64,000 nt of DNA, from NCBI GenBank assembly GCA_035545535.1, contig DASZYF010000142.1, positions 1 to 64,000 on the forward strand, written 5' to 3'. A program made the position numbers and the translations under genes. Below the pieces are notes generated by a model. That model searched no databases. It saw only the letters and a program-made list of their open reading frames with translations, and was not told the DNA's origin. Positions 42,956 through 51,464 of this stretch are shown piece after piece. The first letter of the stretch is position 1; each line of letters starts with the position of its first letter. Source of the stretch: DASZYF01 sp035545535. Its GTDB lineage: Bacteria > Actinomycetota > Actinomycetes > Mycobacteriales > CAJCIY01.

Positions 42956-44140
42956 CTAGCCGCGGGGGAGGCCGAGGACGCGTTCGGCGATGATGTTGCG
43001 CTGCACCTCGTTGGTGCCGCCGGCGATCGTGTTGGCGAACGAGTGCAGGTACGCGTCCTCCCAGCTGCCCTCGTGGATGTCGTGCGACGGCGCGACGTTC
43101 TCGGCGATGAACGCGTCCGGCCCGCTCCACTGCACGGCGGTGTCGTAGAGGCGCTGCGCGGCGGTGGAGCCGTAGAGCTTGAGGATCATGTGCTCGGGCG
43201 CCGGCTCGCCCTTCACGAACTTGGCGAAGCCCAGCTGGCCGAGCGCGCCCATCGCGGTCGCGTCGACGTAGTGCGCGGCGACGGCGTCGCGGTAGCGGGG
43301 GTCCGACCCGAGCGCGGGGCTCTCGACGCCGAGCCGCACCAGCTCGTCGACGTCACCGGACAGGCGCGTCCACGCGCTGAGCCAGAGCATTCCGCGCTCG
43401 TGCCCGAGCGAGCCGACCGAGATCGCCCACCCCTGACCACGCTCGCCGATCATGTTCTCCGGCGGCACGACGACGTCGTCGAAGAAGACCTCGTTGAAGT
43501 CGGCGAAGTGCGGGCTCGTCAGCTCGGGCAGCGGCCGCGGGCGCACACCGGGCGACTTCATGTCGATGACGAACGTCGTGATGCCCTTGTGCTTCGCGAC
43601 GTCGGGCTCGGTGCGCACGAACGCGAAGCACCAGTCAGCGTCGTGCGCACCCGACGTCCACACCTTCTGGCCGTTGATGTGCCAGCCGTCGGCGTGCAGC
43701 TCCCCCTTGGTCCGCAGGCCGGCGAGGTCGCTGCCCGCGTTGGGCTCGCTCATGCCGAGGCACCAGGTCGCGTCGCCCTTGAGCATCGGCAGCAGCCAGC
43801 GCTCCTGCTGCTCGGCGGTGCCGAACTGCTTGAGGCTGGGACCGATGATCCCGATGCCCTGCGGGTTGAGGCTGCGCGGAAGTCCCCGCCGCTCGAGCTC
43901 GAGCATGTAGGCGAGCGTCTGCGCCGCCGTCGCGTTGCGCCCACCCAGCTCGGGCGGCCAGCCGGGGATGAGCCACCCCGCGTCGAACAGGGTGCGCTGC
44001 CACGTCTTCGCCCACGCGGGCAGGTGGGCGCTGGAGGTCTTCTTCTCGAGCATGTCCGCCGGCGCCGGCGCGTTGGCGTCGAGCCATGCCGAGAGCTCGG
44101 CCCGGAACGCTTCGGTCTCCTCGTCGTAGGACAGCCGCAC
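42956..44140 (-). CDS. Acyl-CoA dehydrogenase, long (alpha-type) subunit
   Basis: 394 residues from the GTG at 44140. Motifs: WPPELGGRNATAAQTLAYMLEL, WCLGMSEPNAGSDLAGL, NGQKVWTSGAHDADWCFAFVRTEPD, FNEVFFDDVVVPPENM and the C-terminal SFANTIAGGTNEVQRNIIAERVLGLPRG. The GTG follows TATCGT by six bases, so a leaderless message is likely. Its short beta-type partner is divergently encoded at 44,190, with one operator between them, so both halves of a probable alpha2-beta2 enzyme are controlled from a single site. Confidence 0.92.
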   Translation of the reverse strand: MRLSYDEETEAFRAELSAWLDANAPAPADMLEKKTSSAHLPAWAKTWQRTLFDAGWLIPGWPPELGGRNATAAQTLAYMLELERRGLPRSLNPQGIGIIGPSLKQFGTAEQQERWLLPMLKGDATWCLGMSEPNAGSDLAGLRTKGELHADGWHINGQKVWTSGAHDADWCFAFVRTEPDVAKHKGITTFVIDMKSPGVRPRPLPELTSPHFADFNEVFFDDVVVPPENMIGERGQGWAISVGSLGHERGMLWLSAWTRLSGDVDELVRLGVESPALGSDPRYRDAVAAHYVDATAMGALGQLGFAKFVKGEPAPEHMILKLYGSTAAQRLYDTAVQWSGPDAFIAENVAPSHDIHEGSWEDAYLHSFANTIAGGTNEVQRNIIAERVLGLPRG

Positions 44141-44146
44141 AGCGCC

Positions 44147-44152
44147 ACGATA
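44147..44152 (-). promoter_or_regulatory. -10 box TATCGT of the alpha-type acyl-CoA dehydrogenase gene
   Basis: On the minus strand TATCGT is followed by six bases and the GTG at 44140. Operator C begins five bases upstream. Confidence 0.55.
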
Positions 44153-44157
44153 GTTTG

Positions 44158-44173
44158 CTGACACGCGTGTCAG
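44158..44173. promoter_or_regulatory. Operator site C, CTGAC-N6-GTCAG
   Basis: CTGAC (44158-44162), spacer ACGCGT, GTCAG (44169-44173); because the spacer is itself palindromic the whole 16 bases are a perfect inverted repeat. It lies between the divergent alpha and beta acyl-CoA dehydrogenase genes, 17 bases from both start codons. Confidence 0.8.
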
Positions 44174-44189
44174 TGACGGGACAGGTGAG

Positions 44190-45212
44190 ATGAGCGACGA
44201 GCTGGCCTCCGTGGTGCGCCGGGTGCTCGCCGATGCGGGCGGGACCGGGCACGCACGGGCGGCGTACGGCGAGGCCCGCGGCGCCGGTGACGCGGCCTGG
44301 AAGGCGCTTGCCTCGACCGGCGTCGTCGGGCTGCTCGCGCCGGACAGCGGCGCCGGGATGCGCGAGGTCGGCACGGTGTGCGGCGAGCTCGGCGCGGTCG
44401 CCTCGCCGCTGCCCTACATCTCCTCCGCGGTCGGCGCGCTGTCGCTGCTGCCTGCCGACGACCCGTGGGCCGCGCGCATCGCCGAGGGCGACGCCATCGG
44501 CGTTCCGGCGCTGCTCGAGCCGAAGCGGGGCTACGACCTCACCCCGGCCGCCACGGTGAGCGGCGACCGCATCACCGGCGAGAAGGTGCACGTCGTCGAC
44601 GCAGGGGCCGCCGACGTGCTCCTCGTGACCGCCGGCGACGGCGTGTGGGCCGTGGCGCCCGGCGACGTCGAGGTCGTTGCGGGCGACTCGACGGACGGCT
44701 CCCGGCCGGAGGCCCGCGTCGTCCTGCGGGACGCGCCGGGCACCCGCGTCGCCGGACTCGACGTCGTCGCGCGCGCGGTGGACCGCCTGCGGGCGGCGCT
44801 GGTGGCGGACGCGGTCGGCAGCGCGCGGGCGGCCTTCCAGCTCGCGCTCGACTACAGCAAGGTGCGCGAGCAGTTCGGCGTGGCGGTCGGCTCGTTCCAG
44901 GCCGTGCAGACGTTGCTCGTCGACGTCATGCGTGACGTCGAGACGTCAGCCGTCACGGGCCGCAACGCGCTCGACGCGCTCGACGACCCCGAGGTCAGCC
45001 CCGACGAACGTCACCGGGCCGTGCTGCTCGCGAAGGCGCAGTCCGCGGACGTGCTGCCGCGGGCGCTCGAGAGCTGCATCCAGGTGCACGGCGGCATCGG
45101 CTTCACATGGGAGCACGACGTCGGCCTGCACTACAAGCGGGCGCTGTCGCTCGCGGCCGCGTACGGCGACGCGACATCGTCGCTCGCCGCCCTCGCCGAC
45201 CTCGTCGTCTAG
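44190..45212 (+). CDS. Acyl-CoA dehydrogenase, short (beta-type) subunit
   Basis: 340 residues. Short FadE type: divergent N-terminal half without the SEPxAGSD motif, conserved C-terminal half with LDYSKVREQFGVAVGSFQAVQTLLVDVM and SCIQVHGGIGFTWEHDVGLHYKRA. A GGACAGGTGAG ribosome-binding site precedes the ATG. Expected partner of the divergent long subunit. Its last codons overlap the convergent DUF1272 gene by four bases. Confidence 0.9.
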   Translation: MSDELASVVRRVLADAGGTGHARAAYGEARGAGDAAWKALASTGVVGLLAPDSGAGMREVGTVCGELGAVASPLPYISSAVGALSLLPADDPWAARIAEGDAIGVPALLEPKRGYDLTPAATVSGDRITGEKVHVVDAGAADVLLVTAGDGVWAVAPGDVEVVAGDSTDGSRPEARVVLRDAPGTRVAGLDVVARAVDRLRAALVADAVGSARAAFQLALDYSKVREQFGVAVGSFQAVQTLLVDVMRDVETSAVTGRNALDALDDPEVSPDERHRAVLLAKAQSADVLPRALESCIQVHGGIGFTWEHDVGLHYKRALSLAAAYGDATSSLAALADLVV

Positions 45213-45472
45213 GAAGCCGCGAGGGCCGCGCGCCGGTCGGCGCAGTCGTCGCGCACGACGCGTGTGGTCGACGGCGGGTTGTGCACGAGCAGCGCGGCCG
45301 GCCGGATCGGACGCGGGACGAAGTTGCCGCCGCAGTTGGGGCAGCGGCCGGCGTAGACCTCGTCGACGCACGTCACGCAGAACGTGCACTCGTAGGTGCA
45401 GATGCGGGCGTCGGGGCTGTCCGGCGGCAGGTCGCGGTCACAGCACTCGCAGCTCGGGCGGAGCTCCAGCAT
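45209..45472 (-). CDS. DUF1272 small cysteine-rich zinc-ribbon-like protein
   Basis: 87 residues. The N-terminal 50 residues carry CECC, CTYECTFCVTC and CPNCGGNF, nine cysteines in the DUF1272 arrangement that should hold two metal ions. The C-terminal 35 residues are unconserved. Function of the family is unknown. The ATG at 45472 is the start typical of the family (MLELRPSCECC). It could be the last gene of the minus-strand operon starting at 50,383, but the rhodanese gene lies between on the other strand, so more likely it has its own promoter. Confidence 0.85.
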   Translation of the reverse strand: MLELRPSCECCDRDLPPDSPDARICTYECTFCVTCVDEVYAGRCPNCGGNFVPRPIRPAALLVHNPPSTTRVVRDDCADRRAALAAS

Positions 45473-45520
45473 TCGTTGCCTCCTCGGGGGCGCGGTGACG
45501 CCGCATGCGACGATCTCAGT

Positions 45521-45853
45521 GTGGACGACCAGATCAGCGCGATCGAGGCAGTTCCGCTGGTCGAGGCCGGCGCGGTGCTGCTCGACGTGCGTGAGCAGTA
45601 CGAGTGGGACGCCGGTCACGCCCCGCAGGCGGTGCACATCCCGATGTCCCAGCTGCAGAGCCGCGCGCAAGAGATCCCCGGCGACCGCACCATCGTCTGC
45701 ATCTGCCACGTCGGCGGCCGCTCGGCCGTCGTCGTCAACGCGCTCAACCAGGGCGGCTGGCACGCGCTGAACCTCGTCGGCGGCATGGAGGCCTGGCTTC
45801 ACGAGGGCCTGCCGATCGTGCGCGACGACGGCTCCCCCGGCGCCGTCGCCTAG
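45521..45853 (+). CDS. Single-domain rhodanese-like sulfurtransferase
   Basis: 110 residues, a single rhodanese domain. It has [23 protein letters not shown], then the active loop with Cys62 in ICHVGGRSA and Arg67. It transfers sulfane sulfur through a cysteine persulfide in the cytoplasm. The GTG at 45521 is set by homology to the usual short N-terminus. It is divergent from the DUF1272 gene, separated by 48 bases, and overlaps the convergent SDR gene by four bases. Confidence 0.9.
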   Translation: MDDQISAIEAVPLVEAGAVLLDVREQYEWDAGHAPQAVHIPMSQLQSRAQEIPGDRTIVCICHVGGRSAVVVNALNQGGWHALNLVGGMEAWLHEGLPIVRDDGSPGAVA

Positions 45854-46650
45854 AGCCCGGTCGGCTCGCCCCGCGCGAAGCCCATGACCAGGTCGTGCAG
45901 GCCGTCGACACCGCTGCCGTGCAGCGTCATCCCGCCGTCGACGGTGATGGTCTGGCCCGTGATGTAGCGCGCGGCGTCGGAGCAGAGGAACACGACGACG
46001 TCGGCGACCTCGGTGGGCTGCCCGATGTAGCCGAGCGGGACCTTCCGGGTCCAGAACTCCTCGGCCTTGGGGATGGCGATGAGCGGTGACGTCATGCCCG
46101 TAGCGATGCTGCCCGGCGCGACCGCGTTGACGCGGATGGTCGGGGCGTACTCGAGCGCGGCGGTGGCCGTGAGCGCGTGCACGCCGGCCTTCGCCGCCGC
46201 GTACGGACCCTCTCCGGCGGCCGGGCGCTGGCCGCTGATGCTGCCGGTGTTGACGATCGCCCCGCCGCCGGCGGCGAGCACGTGCGGGATGGTCGCGCGC
46301 AGCACGTGGAACGCGCCGTCGAGGCAGACGCCGCGGACCCGCGCCCACGTCTCGTCGTCGGTCTCGTGCAGCAGCGACATCCAGCCGACGCCCGCGTTGT
46401 TGAAGACGCAGTCGAGCCCGCCCAGCGCACCGACCGCGGTGTCGACGGCTGCGGTGACGGCCGCCCCGTCGGTGACGTCGACGACGTAGCCGGTGCCGCC
46501 GACCTCCTTCGCCAGGTCGACGACGTCCTCGTTGATGTCGAAGAGCGCGACCCGCGCGCCCTCCTCGACGAAGCGCTTGGCCGTCTGCAGGCCCATGCCG
46601 CTGGCGGCCCCGGTGAGGATCGCGCGCTTCCCGTCGAGGCTGGCGCCCAT
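45850..46650 (-). CDS. Short-chain dehydrogenase/reductase (3-hydroxyacyl or hydroxysteroid type)
   Basis: 266 residues of classical SDR. Cofactor loop [14 protein letters not shown], catalytic Ser in NTGSISGQ and Tyr-x3-Lys in YAAAKAG. The acidic residue after the second strand (ALFDINED) favours NAD(H) over NADP(H). Last gene of a minus-strand run that begins with the MaoC-type gene at 50,383; it starts 13 bases after the amidohydrolase stop. Probably oxidises a hydroxyl group on a CoA thioester or ring intermediate. Confidence 0.9.
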   Translation of the reverse strand: MGASLDGKRAILTGAASGMGLQTAKRFVEEGARVALFDINEDVVDLAKEVGGTGYVVDVTDGAAVTAAVDTAVGALGGLDCVFNNAGVGWMSLLHETDDETWARVRGVCLDGAFHVLRATIPHVLAAGGGAIVNTGSISGQRPAAGEGPYAAAKAGVHALTATAALEYAPTIRVNAVAPGSIATGMTSPLIAIPKAEEFWTRKVPLGYIGQPTEVADVVVFLCSDAARYITGQTITVDGGMTLHGSGVDGLHDLVMGFARGEPTGL

Positions 46651-46663
46651 CAGAAGACGCCCA

Positions 46664-47752
46664 TCAGACGGACGCCCCGACCGGCAGGCCGTACAGGCGG
46701 GAGGCGTTGTCGCCCAGCACCTTGCGCACCACCTCGTCACCGAAGGGCTGCGCGTGCTCGCGCGCCTCGACGACGGTTCCGGGGAAGTCGCTGTCCCAGT
46801 GCGGGTAGTCGCTGGCGTAGACGATCGCGTCGGAGCCGAGGTGCTCGATGAACGTCGGCAGGAACTCGTCCTCGCACTCGAAGGAGAAGTAGCACTGCCC
46901 GCGCGCCACGAGCTCCTTCATGTCGGTCTTGAGGTTGGGCAGCAGCTCGGCCCGCTTCTCCTTGTGCTCCTGAGCCCGCGAGAGGAAGTACGGAACCCAA
47001 CCGACGCCCGCCTCGAGGAACGCGAAGCGCAGCCGCGGGTGCGCATCCATCACGCCACCGAGCGCCAGCGCGGTGAAGGCGACCATCTGGTCGAGCGGGA
47101 ACGAGAGCAGGTGCACCTGCGCGTAGTTGGCGAAGTACTCGGCGCCCGGCATCGCAAGGTTCATGCCCGGCGCGCTGTGCACGCCGACGGCGACGTCGAG
47201 CGACTCGGCCGCCTCCCACAGCTCACCGAGCGACGGGTCGTCGAGCGGGCGGCGGCCGACGAGGGGAGGCACGGTGACGGCGACGGCGCCGAGGTCGACG
47301 CAGCGGCGCATCTCCTCCACCGACCGGCGCACGTCCTGCAGCGGCAGCACGGCCACGCCCTTCAGCCGCTCGGGTGCGCGGCCGCACACGTCGGTCAGCA
47401 GCCAGTCGTTGTAGGCCTGCGCGACGTCGCATGCGAGACCCGCGTCGTCGTAGCCGGTGACGCCGATGACGAGGCCGCCGTACAGCACCTGCACGTCGAT
47501 GCCCTCGGCGTCCATGTCGCGCAGCCGCTGGTCGAGGTCGAGCGCACCCGGCAGGCATGCCGGCGCGAGCGAGGAGTCGACCGGCACGCCACAGCCCGGG
47601 CCCTCCTGCAGCGGGTAGAGCTTGCCGCCGATCTTCGCGACCGGCTTGCCACCGCTGTGCCCGAGGCCGACCCAGTGCGGTCGCTTGGCCGACAGGTCCT
47701 TCCAGGCGGTGACGTCCTCGTTGATGTGGGCGTCGGCATCGACGACGGTCAT
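46664..47752 (-). CDS. Amidohydrolase family 2 protein
   Basis: 362 residues with the TIM-barrel amidohydrolase-2 pattern. N-terminal DADAHIN keeps the metal-binding Asp/His region in degenerate form. Later come [18 protein letters not shown] and [13 protein letters not shown], which hold the histidine, glutamate and aspartate ligands. Relatives include ACMS decarboxylase, gamma-resorcylate decarboxylase and steroid or aromatic ring hydrolases. In a CoA-catabolic operon a decarboxylase or C-C hydrolase role is likely. Separated by 26 bases from the thiolase-like gene upstream. Confidence 0.85.
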   Translation of the reverse strand: MTVVDADAHINEDVTAWKDLSAKRPHWVGLGHSGGKPVAKIGGKLYPLQEGPGCGVPVDSSLAPACLPGALDLDQRLRDMDAEGIDVQVLYGGLVIGVTGYDDAGLACDVAQAYNDWLLTDVCGRAPERLKGVAVLPLQDVRRSVEEMRRCVDLGAVAVTVPPLVGRRPLDDPSLGELWEAAESLDVAVGVHSAPGMNLAMPGAEYFANYAQVHLLSFPLDQMVAFTALALGGVMDAHPRLRFAFLEAGVGWVPYFLSRAQEHKEKRAELLPNLKTDMKELVARGQCYFSFECEDEFLPTFIEHLGSDAIVYASDYPHWDSDFPGTVVEAREHAQPFGDEVVRKVLGDNASRLYGLPVGASV

Positions 47753-47778
47753 CGGCGGACCTCCGGGTCGCTCGTGGA

Positions 47779-48978
47779 TCAGTCGCGGGTGAGGAGCACG
47801 CAGCCGGCGATGGGGCCGCCGCCATTGGCCATGGCGGCCACGCGGGGTGAGCCGGGGATCTGCCGCTCGCCCGCCCGGCCCATGAGCTGCAGCACCGACT
47901 CGTGGATGTGCCCGTAGCCGTGCAGGCGGCCGGCGGAGAGCTGGCCGCCGCTGGTGTTGAGCGGCAGCCGGCCGTCGCGCGCGATGTTCTGTCCGCCGTC
48001 GATGAACGCGCCGGCGCCGCCGGGCTCGACGAGCTTCAGCGCCTCGAGCCACGCGACGGTGAGCCAGGAGAAGCCGTCGTAGAGCTGCGCCATCTGCACG
48101 TCCGCCGGCGTGAGGTCGGTGCGCGTCCACATCTGCGCCGCCGCGTCGCGGCACGCGAAGGTGGTGAGGTCGTCGAACTGGTCCCACGACGGCCGGCCGC
48201 GCAGCGCGGTGCCCACCGCCTCGAAGCGCACCAGCGGGTGCGGCGCGTCGCCGGCGGTGTCGACGTGGCTGACGACCAGCGCGGTGGCGCCGTCGCACGG
48301 GGCATCGCAGTCGTAGAGGCGGAACGGCGTGGTGATGATGCGCGAGGCCATGTAGTCCTCGTGCGACAGCGGCTCCGTGTAGACGGCGTTCGGGTTGAGC
48401 GCGGCGTTGCGCCGGCCGTTGACGGCGATCCAGCCGAGCTGCTCCTGCGTCATGCCGGTCTCGTGCATGTAGCGGCTGGCCATCATGCCGATCCAGTTCG
48501 CCGCCGAGTACGCGCCGTACGGGAGGTTCCACTGCATGAAGGCGCCGACGCGGAACGAACCGCCCCCGCCACCGCCGACGCCGATGCCGGCCCGGCCACC
48601 GGTGCCCTGCGCAGTCGCCTCGGTGACGGTGCGGTAGACGAGCGCGTGCTTGCAGAGGCCCGCGGCGACCGCGAGCACGGCGGCGATGGTCGCACCGACC
48701 TGCGCCGGGCCTTCCTGGCCGCCGTGGTGCCAGCCGAGGTTCAGCCGCAGCGCGTCCTGCACCGACGGCGTGCCCGGGCCGGAGAAGCCGGCCGGCTGGG
48801 CCATGGCCCCGGGGTAGGCCGCGAGGCCGTCGATGTCGGACGGCTTCAGGCCCGCGTCCTCGATCGCCCGCAGCGCGGCCTCGATGGTGAGGTCGAGCTC
48901 GTCGCGGTTGAGCCGCCGCCCGACCTCGCTCTGGCCGATGCCGCGGACGTAGGCCTTGCTCTCCGGCTTGTCGATCAC
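47779..48978 (-). CDS. Thiolase-like lipid-transfer protein (Ltp2/SCP-x type), candidate retro-aldolase
   Basis: 399 residues with the thiolase fold, but no nucleophilic Cys where thiolases have one (LNLGWHHGGQEGPAQVGATI). The C-terminal active regions remain as VQMAQLYDGFSWL and GQLSAGRLHGYGHIHE. This is the pattern of Ltp2-type proteins, which in actinobacterial steroid degradation cleave a 3-hydroxyacyl-CoA by retro-aldol reaction rather than by thiolysis and need a DUF35 partner. A DUF35 gene directly precedes it with a GTGA overlap, which supports that reading. The GTG at 48978 sits inside that overlap. Confidence 0.85.
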   Translation of the reverse strand: MIDKPESKAYVRGIGQSEVGRRLNRDELDLTIEAALRAIEDAGLKPSDIDGLAAYPGAMAQPAGFSGPGTPSVQDALRLNLGWHHGGQEGPAQVGATIAAVLAVAAGLCKHALVYRTVTEATAQGTGGRAGIGVGGGGGGSFRVGAFMQWNLPYGAYSAANWIGMMASRYMHETGMTQEQLGWIAVNGRRNAALNPNAVYTEPLSHEDYMASRIITTPFRLYDCDAPCDGATALVVSHVDTAGDAPHPLVRFEAVGTALRGRPSWDQFDDLTTFACRDAAAQMWTRTDLTPADVQMAQLYDGFSWLTVAWLEALKLVEPGGAGAFIDGGQNIARDGRLPLNTSGGQLSAGRLHGYGHIHESVLQLMGRAGERQIPGSPRVAAMANGGGPIAGCVLLTRD

Positions 48979-49427
48979 GCCGACGGCTCCGGCTCGAACA
49001 GGGGGATCCAGACCTTGCCCTCGTTGTCCTCGTGCTCCTCGAACACCGCGCGGACGGCCATGCCGATGTGCACGTCCTCGGGGGCGACGTTGACGAGGTT
49101 CGTCGTCAGGCGCACGTCGGGCTGCTCCTCGATCTCGATGATGGCCACGACGTAGGGCGGCGGCATCAGCGGGTTCCACGCCTGGTGGTTGACGGTGAAC
49201 GCGGCCACGGTCGCCCGGCCGCTCACGGCCGCGGGAGCGATGTTGCGGCCGTAGCACTTGGGGCAGACGGGCGTCGGCGGGTGGATGCGGTAGCCGTCGT
49301 CCTGGCAGGTCTGGAAGACCAGCTCACCCCGCTCACCCCCGGTCCAGAACGGCGCGGTCAGCCCCGTCAGGTGGGGCAGCAGCCGGAACGGCTTGGCCGG
49401 CGTGCTCGGATCGGAAGCCGTGCTCAT
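48975..49427 (-). CDS. DUF35 OB-fold/zinc-ribbon protein, partner of the thiolase-like protein
   Basis: 150 residues: N-terminal helix (LLPHLTGLTAPFWTGG), a zinc-ribbon-like stretch and a C-terminal OB fold (AVSGRATVAAFTVNHQAW ... PPYVVAIIEIEEQPDVRLTTNLV). The ribbon keeps Cys41, Cys55 and Cys58, but the fourth ligand position is Asp44 (CQDDGY), so metal binding may be altered. DUF35 proteins form complexes with thiolase-like enzymes and hold the acyl-CoA. Translationally coupled to the thiolase-like gene downstream. Confidence 0.88.
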   Translation of the reverse strand: MSTASDPSTPAKPFRLLPHLTGLTAPFWTGGERGELVFQTCQDDGYRIHPPTPVCPKCYGRNIAPAAVSGRATVAAFTVNHQAWNPLMPPPYVVAIIEIEEQPDVRLTTNLVNVAPEDVHIGMAVRAVFEEHEDNEGKVWIPLFEPEPSA

Positions 49428-49455
49428 GCTCCGGCCTCCAGCCGAATCGCGGTGG

Positions 49456-49815
49456 TCAGTCCTTCTCGGCGAGCGACGCGGCGTCGAACGCCTGCTTCGC
49501 GATGTGCAGCGCCTGCACCGCCGGCAGCACCCCGAACGACGGCTGCGTCAGCATGATCGTGGCGACGACCTCGTCCCACGTGGCGCCCAGCTCCCGCGCG
49601 AACTGCGCGTGCCGTTGGATGCCCGGCTCGTTGCGCACGCCCACGGTGCACGCGAGGCGCACCAGCTCGTGGGTCTTGCGGTCGAGCGCGGTGACGTCGT
49701 CCAGCGCGGCCAGCCACTCGCTCTGCGCCGTCTGCAGCTTCGGGAAGACGGCATGCAGCTCGTCCTCCCACGGGAAGAGGAAGCCGATCTCGTCGGATCC
49801 GTCGGGGTCGACCAT
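49456..49815 (-). CDS. Carboxymuconolactone decarboxylase-like (AhpD fold) protein
   Basis: 119 residues, all-helical. The segment KTHELVRLACTVGVRNEPGIQRHAQFARELGATWDEVVATIMLTQP aligns with the CMD/AhpD core, but the usual CxxC of the peroxidase members is missing: only one cysteine, in ACTVGV. It is therefore more like the decarboxylase branch or a structural homologue. The ATG follows CAGACT by six bases, a possible weak leaderless promoter, but the gene also fits in the minus-strand operon between MaoC-type and DUF35 genes. Confidence 0.8.
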   Translation of the reverse strand: MVDPDGSDEIGFLFPWEDELHAVFPKLQTAQSEWLAALDDVTALDRKTHELVRLACTVGVRNEPGIQRHAQFARELGATWDEVVATIMLTQPSFGVLPAVQALHIAKQAFDAASLAEKD

Positions 49816-49894
49816 GGTCTGAGTCTGTCACCCGTCCCGGAGCACAGCGGAGCACGGGACGAGCCGTCGGCACGGTGGAGATCAGCAGGGGCGA

Positions 49895-50383
49895 TCAGGA
49901 CTTGTGGATCAGCGTCATGACGGCGGTGACGGCGAGCTCGCCCTTCTGGTTCGTCCAGCGCGTCTCGCTGGAGACGAACGTCATGACCGAGCCGCTCGAC
50001 GACGTCTTCTGTGTGATGTCCTTGACCTCGCCGTCGGTGGTGAGGACATCACCGGCGAGGATCGGCTTGTGGTACGTGAACGCCTGCTCCCCGTGCAGGA
50101 TCAGCCCGCCCTTGGCCGCGAGGTCCCGGATGACCAGCAGGCCCGGGTTGAGCGCGCCCGCGCCCTCGGGCTGGAGCTCGGGGTAGGCGCCGAAGATCGC
50201 CGCGGCGAAGGTCCACGTGGGCGGGGCCGGGATGGCGTCGAAGCCGTGCTCCTTCGCCACCGTGGCGTCCTGGTAGATCTTCGAGGTGCTCTTCACGGCC
50301 TTCGCGAAGCTGGACAGCGGCTGCCGCTCGATCACCACCGTGCTCGGAGCCAGCTTGCTTCCCACAGCGCTCGTGTCGACCAC
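49895..50383 (-). CDS. MaoC-type (FAS1-like) dehydratase/hydratase domain protein
   Basis: 162 residues of the MaoC N-terminal hotdog type: VGSKLAPSTVVIERQPLSSFAKAVKST, AIPAPPTWTFAAAIFGAYPEL and GEQAFTYHKPILAGDVLTTDGEVKDI. It lacks the D-x4-H hydratase motif, so it is the non-catalytic or structural half of a two-chain enoyl-CoA hydratase, as ChsH2/ChsH1 or HadA/HadB pairs. The catalytic half could be the MaoC gene at 56,651. First gene of the minus-strand operon; a purine-rich site (GAGAGAGGA) precedes its GTG, and operator D lies upstream. Confidence 0.85.
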   Translation of the reverse strand: MVDTSAVGSKLAPSTVVIERQPLSSFAKAVKSTSKIYQDATVAKEHGFDAIPAPPTWTFAAAIFGAYPELQPEGAGALNPGLLVIRDLAAKGGLILHGEQAFTYHKPILAGDVLTTDGEVKDITQKTSSSGSVMTFVSSETRWTNQKGELAVTAVMTLIHKS

Positions 50384-50416
50384 GGTCGTCCTCTCTCGTT
50401 GCCCGGCGGTCCGAAC

Positions 50417-50463
50417 CCTGACACGGACCTGACGTTCGCGTCAGTGACTGACGCGCTTGTCAG
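50417..50463. promoter_or_regulatory. Operator region D: two CTGAC-N6-GTCAG sites plus a half site
   Basis: Site D1 is CTGAC (50429-50433), spacer GTTCGC, GTCAG (50440-50444). Site D2 is CTGAC (50448-50452), spacer GCGCTT, GTCAG (50459-50463). Their starts are 19 bases apart, close to two helical turns. A further CCTGAC half site lies at 50417-50422. The cluster lies between the divergent MaoC-type and SDR genes and should control about ten genes. Confidence 0.82.
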
Positions 50464-50480
50464 GGTATCTGGGCCTCTCG

Positions 50481-50486
50481 TACCGT
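50481..50486 (+). promoter_or_regulatory. Possible -10 box TACCGT of the SDR/monooxygenase operon
   Basis: TACCGT lies 18 bases downstream of operator D2 and would start transcription about 30 bases before the SDR ATG, which has the ribosome-binding site AAGGAGCT. Confidence 0.4.
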
Positions 50487-50522
50487 AGCCAGCGCCAACC
50501 TCACACCGCAAGGAGCTCTCGC

Positions 50523-51458
50523 ATGGGTCTGCTCGACGGCAAGGTCGCGATCGTCACCGGAGGTGGCCGCGGCGTCGGTCGCGGGGAGGCCGTCCAGCTG
50601 GCCGCCCACGGAGCCAAGGTCCTGGTCAACGACCTCGGCGGCAGCCAGGTGGGTGAGGGCGCCGACAAGACCCCCGCCGAAGAGGTGGTCGCGGTCATCA
50701 AGGCCCGCGGGGGCGAGGCGGTCGCCAACTACGACGACGTGTCCGACTTCGCCGCGAGCAAGAACATCGTCGACCAGGCGATCGAGACGTTCGGCCGCCT
50801 CGACATCGTCGTGAACAACGCGGGCATCCTGCGCGACAAGATGCTGACCTCGATGTCCGAGGAGGACTTCGACCTGGTCGTGCGCGTGCACCTCAAGGGC
50901 ACGTTCTGCGTGAGCAAGCACGCCGCGTCCTACTGGCGCGAGCAGAGCAAGGCCGGGAACCAGCCGAACGCCTCGATCATCAACACGGTCTCGTCGGCCG
51001 GCCTGCAGGGCAACCTCGGCCAGACCAACTACGGCGCCGCCAAGGGCGGCATCGCCGCGATGACGATCATCCACTCGCTCGAGCTCGCGCAGTACGGCGT
51101 GCGCGTCAACGCGGTGGCCCCGGGCGGCCTCACGCGGCTCGTCGGCACGCTGCCCGGCCAGGACGCGCCGCAGAAGCACCCCGAGGAGTACGAGGGCTTC
51201 GAGCGCATGAACCCGGGCAACAGCGCGCCCATGGTCGTGTGGCTCGCGTCGGACAAGGCGCAGCACGTGACCGGTCAGGTCTTCCGCGCCGTCGGCAACA
51301 ACATCGCGCACTACGAGCCGTGGAAGCTCGGCGCGAGCATCGACAGCGTCGACCGCAAGACCAAGGAAGCGACGCAGTGGGACCCGAACCTGATCGGGCC
51401 GGCCATCAACGCGGCGGTCTTCCACTCGCGTCATCCCGGCCTGCAGATGGGCGGCTGA
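50523..51458 (+). CDS. SDR family (3R)-hydroxyacyl-CoA dehydrogenase-like protein
   Basis: 311 residues, resembling the dehydrogenase domain of peroxisomal multifunctional enzyme 2 (HSD17B4). Cofactor loop TGGGRGVGRG with Asp in LVNDLGGSQVGEG (NAD type), NNAGILRDKML, INTVSSAGLQGNLGQTNYGAAKGG with the catalytic Ser, Tyr and Lys. The characteristic insertion after VNDLGG and the longer C-terminus fit that subfamily. It should oxidise a 3-hydroxyacyl-CoA. First gene of the plus-strand operon under operator D, seven bases before the monooxygenase gene. Confidence 0.9.
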   Translation: MGLLDGKVAIVTGGGRGVGRGEAVQLAAHGAKVLVNDLGGSQVGEGADKTPAEEVVAVIKARGGEAVANYDDVSDFAASKNIVDQAIETFGRLDIVVNNAGILRDKMLTSMSEEDFDLVVRVHLKGTFCVSKHAASYWREQSKAGNQPNASIINTVSSAGLQGNLGQTNYGAAKGGIAAMTIIHSLELAQYGVRVNAVAPGGLTRLVGTLPGQDAPQKHPEEYEGFERMNPGNSAPMVVWLASDKAQHVTGQVFRAVGNNIAHYEPWKLGASIDSVDRKTKEATQWDPNLIGPAINAAVFHSRHPGLQMGG

Positions 51459-51464
51459 CCGCGC

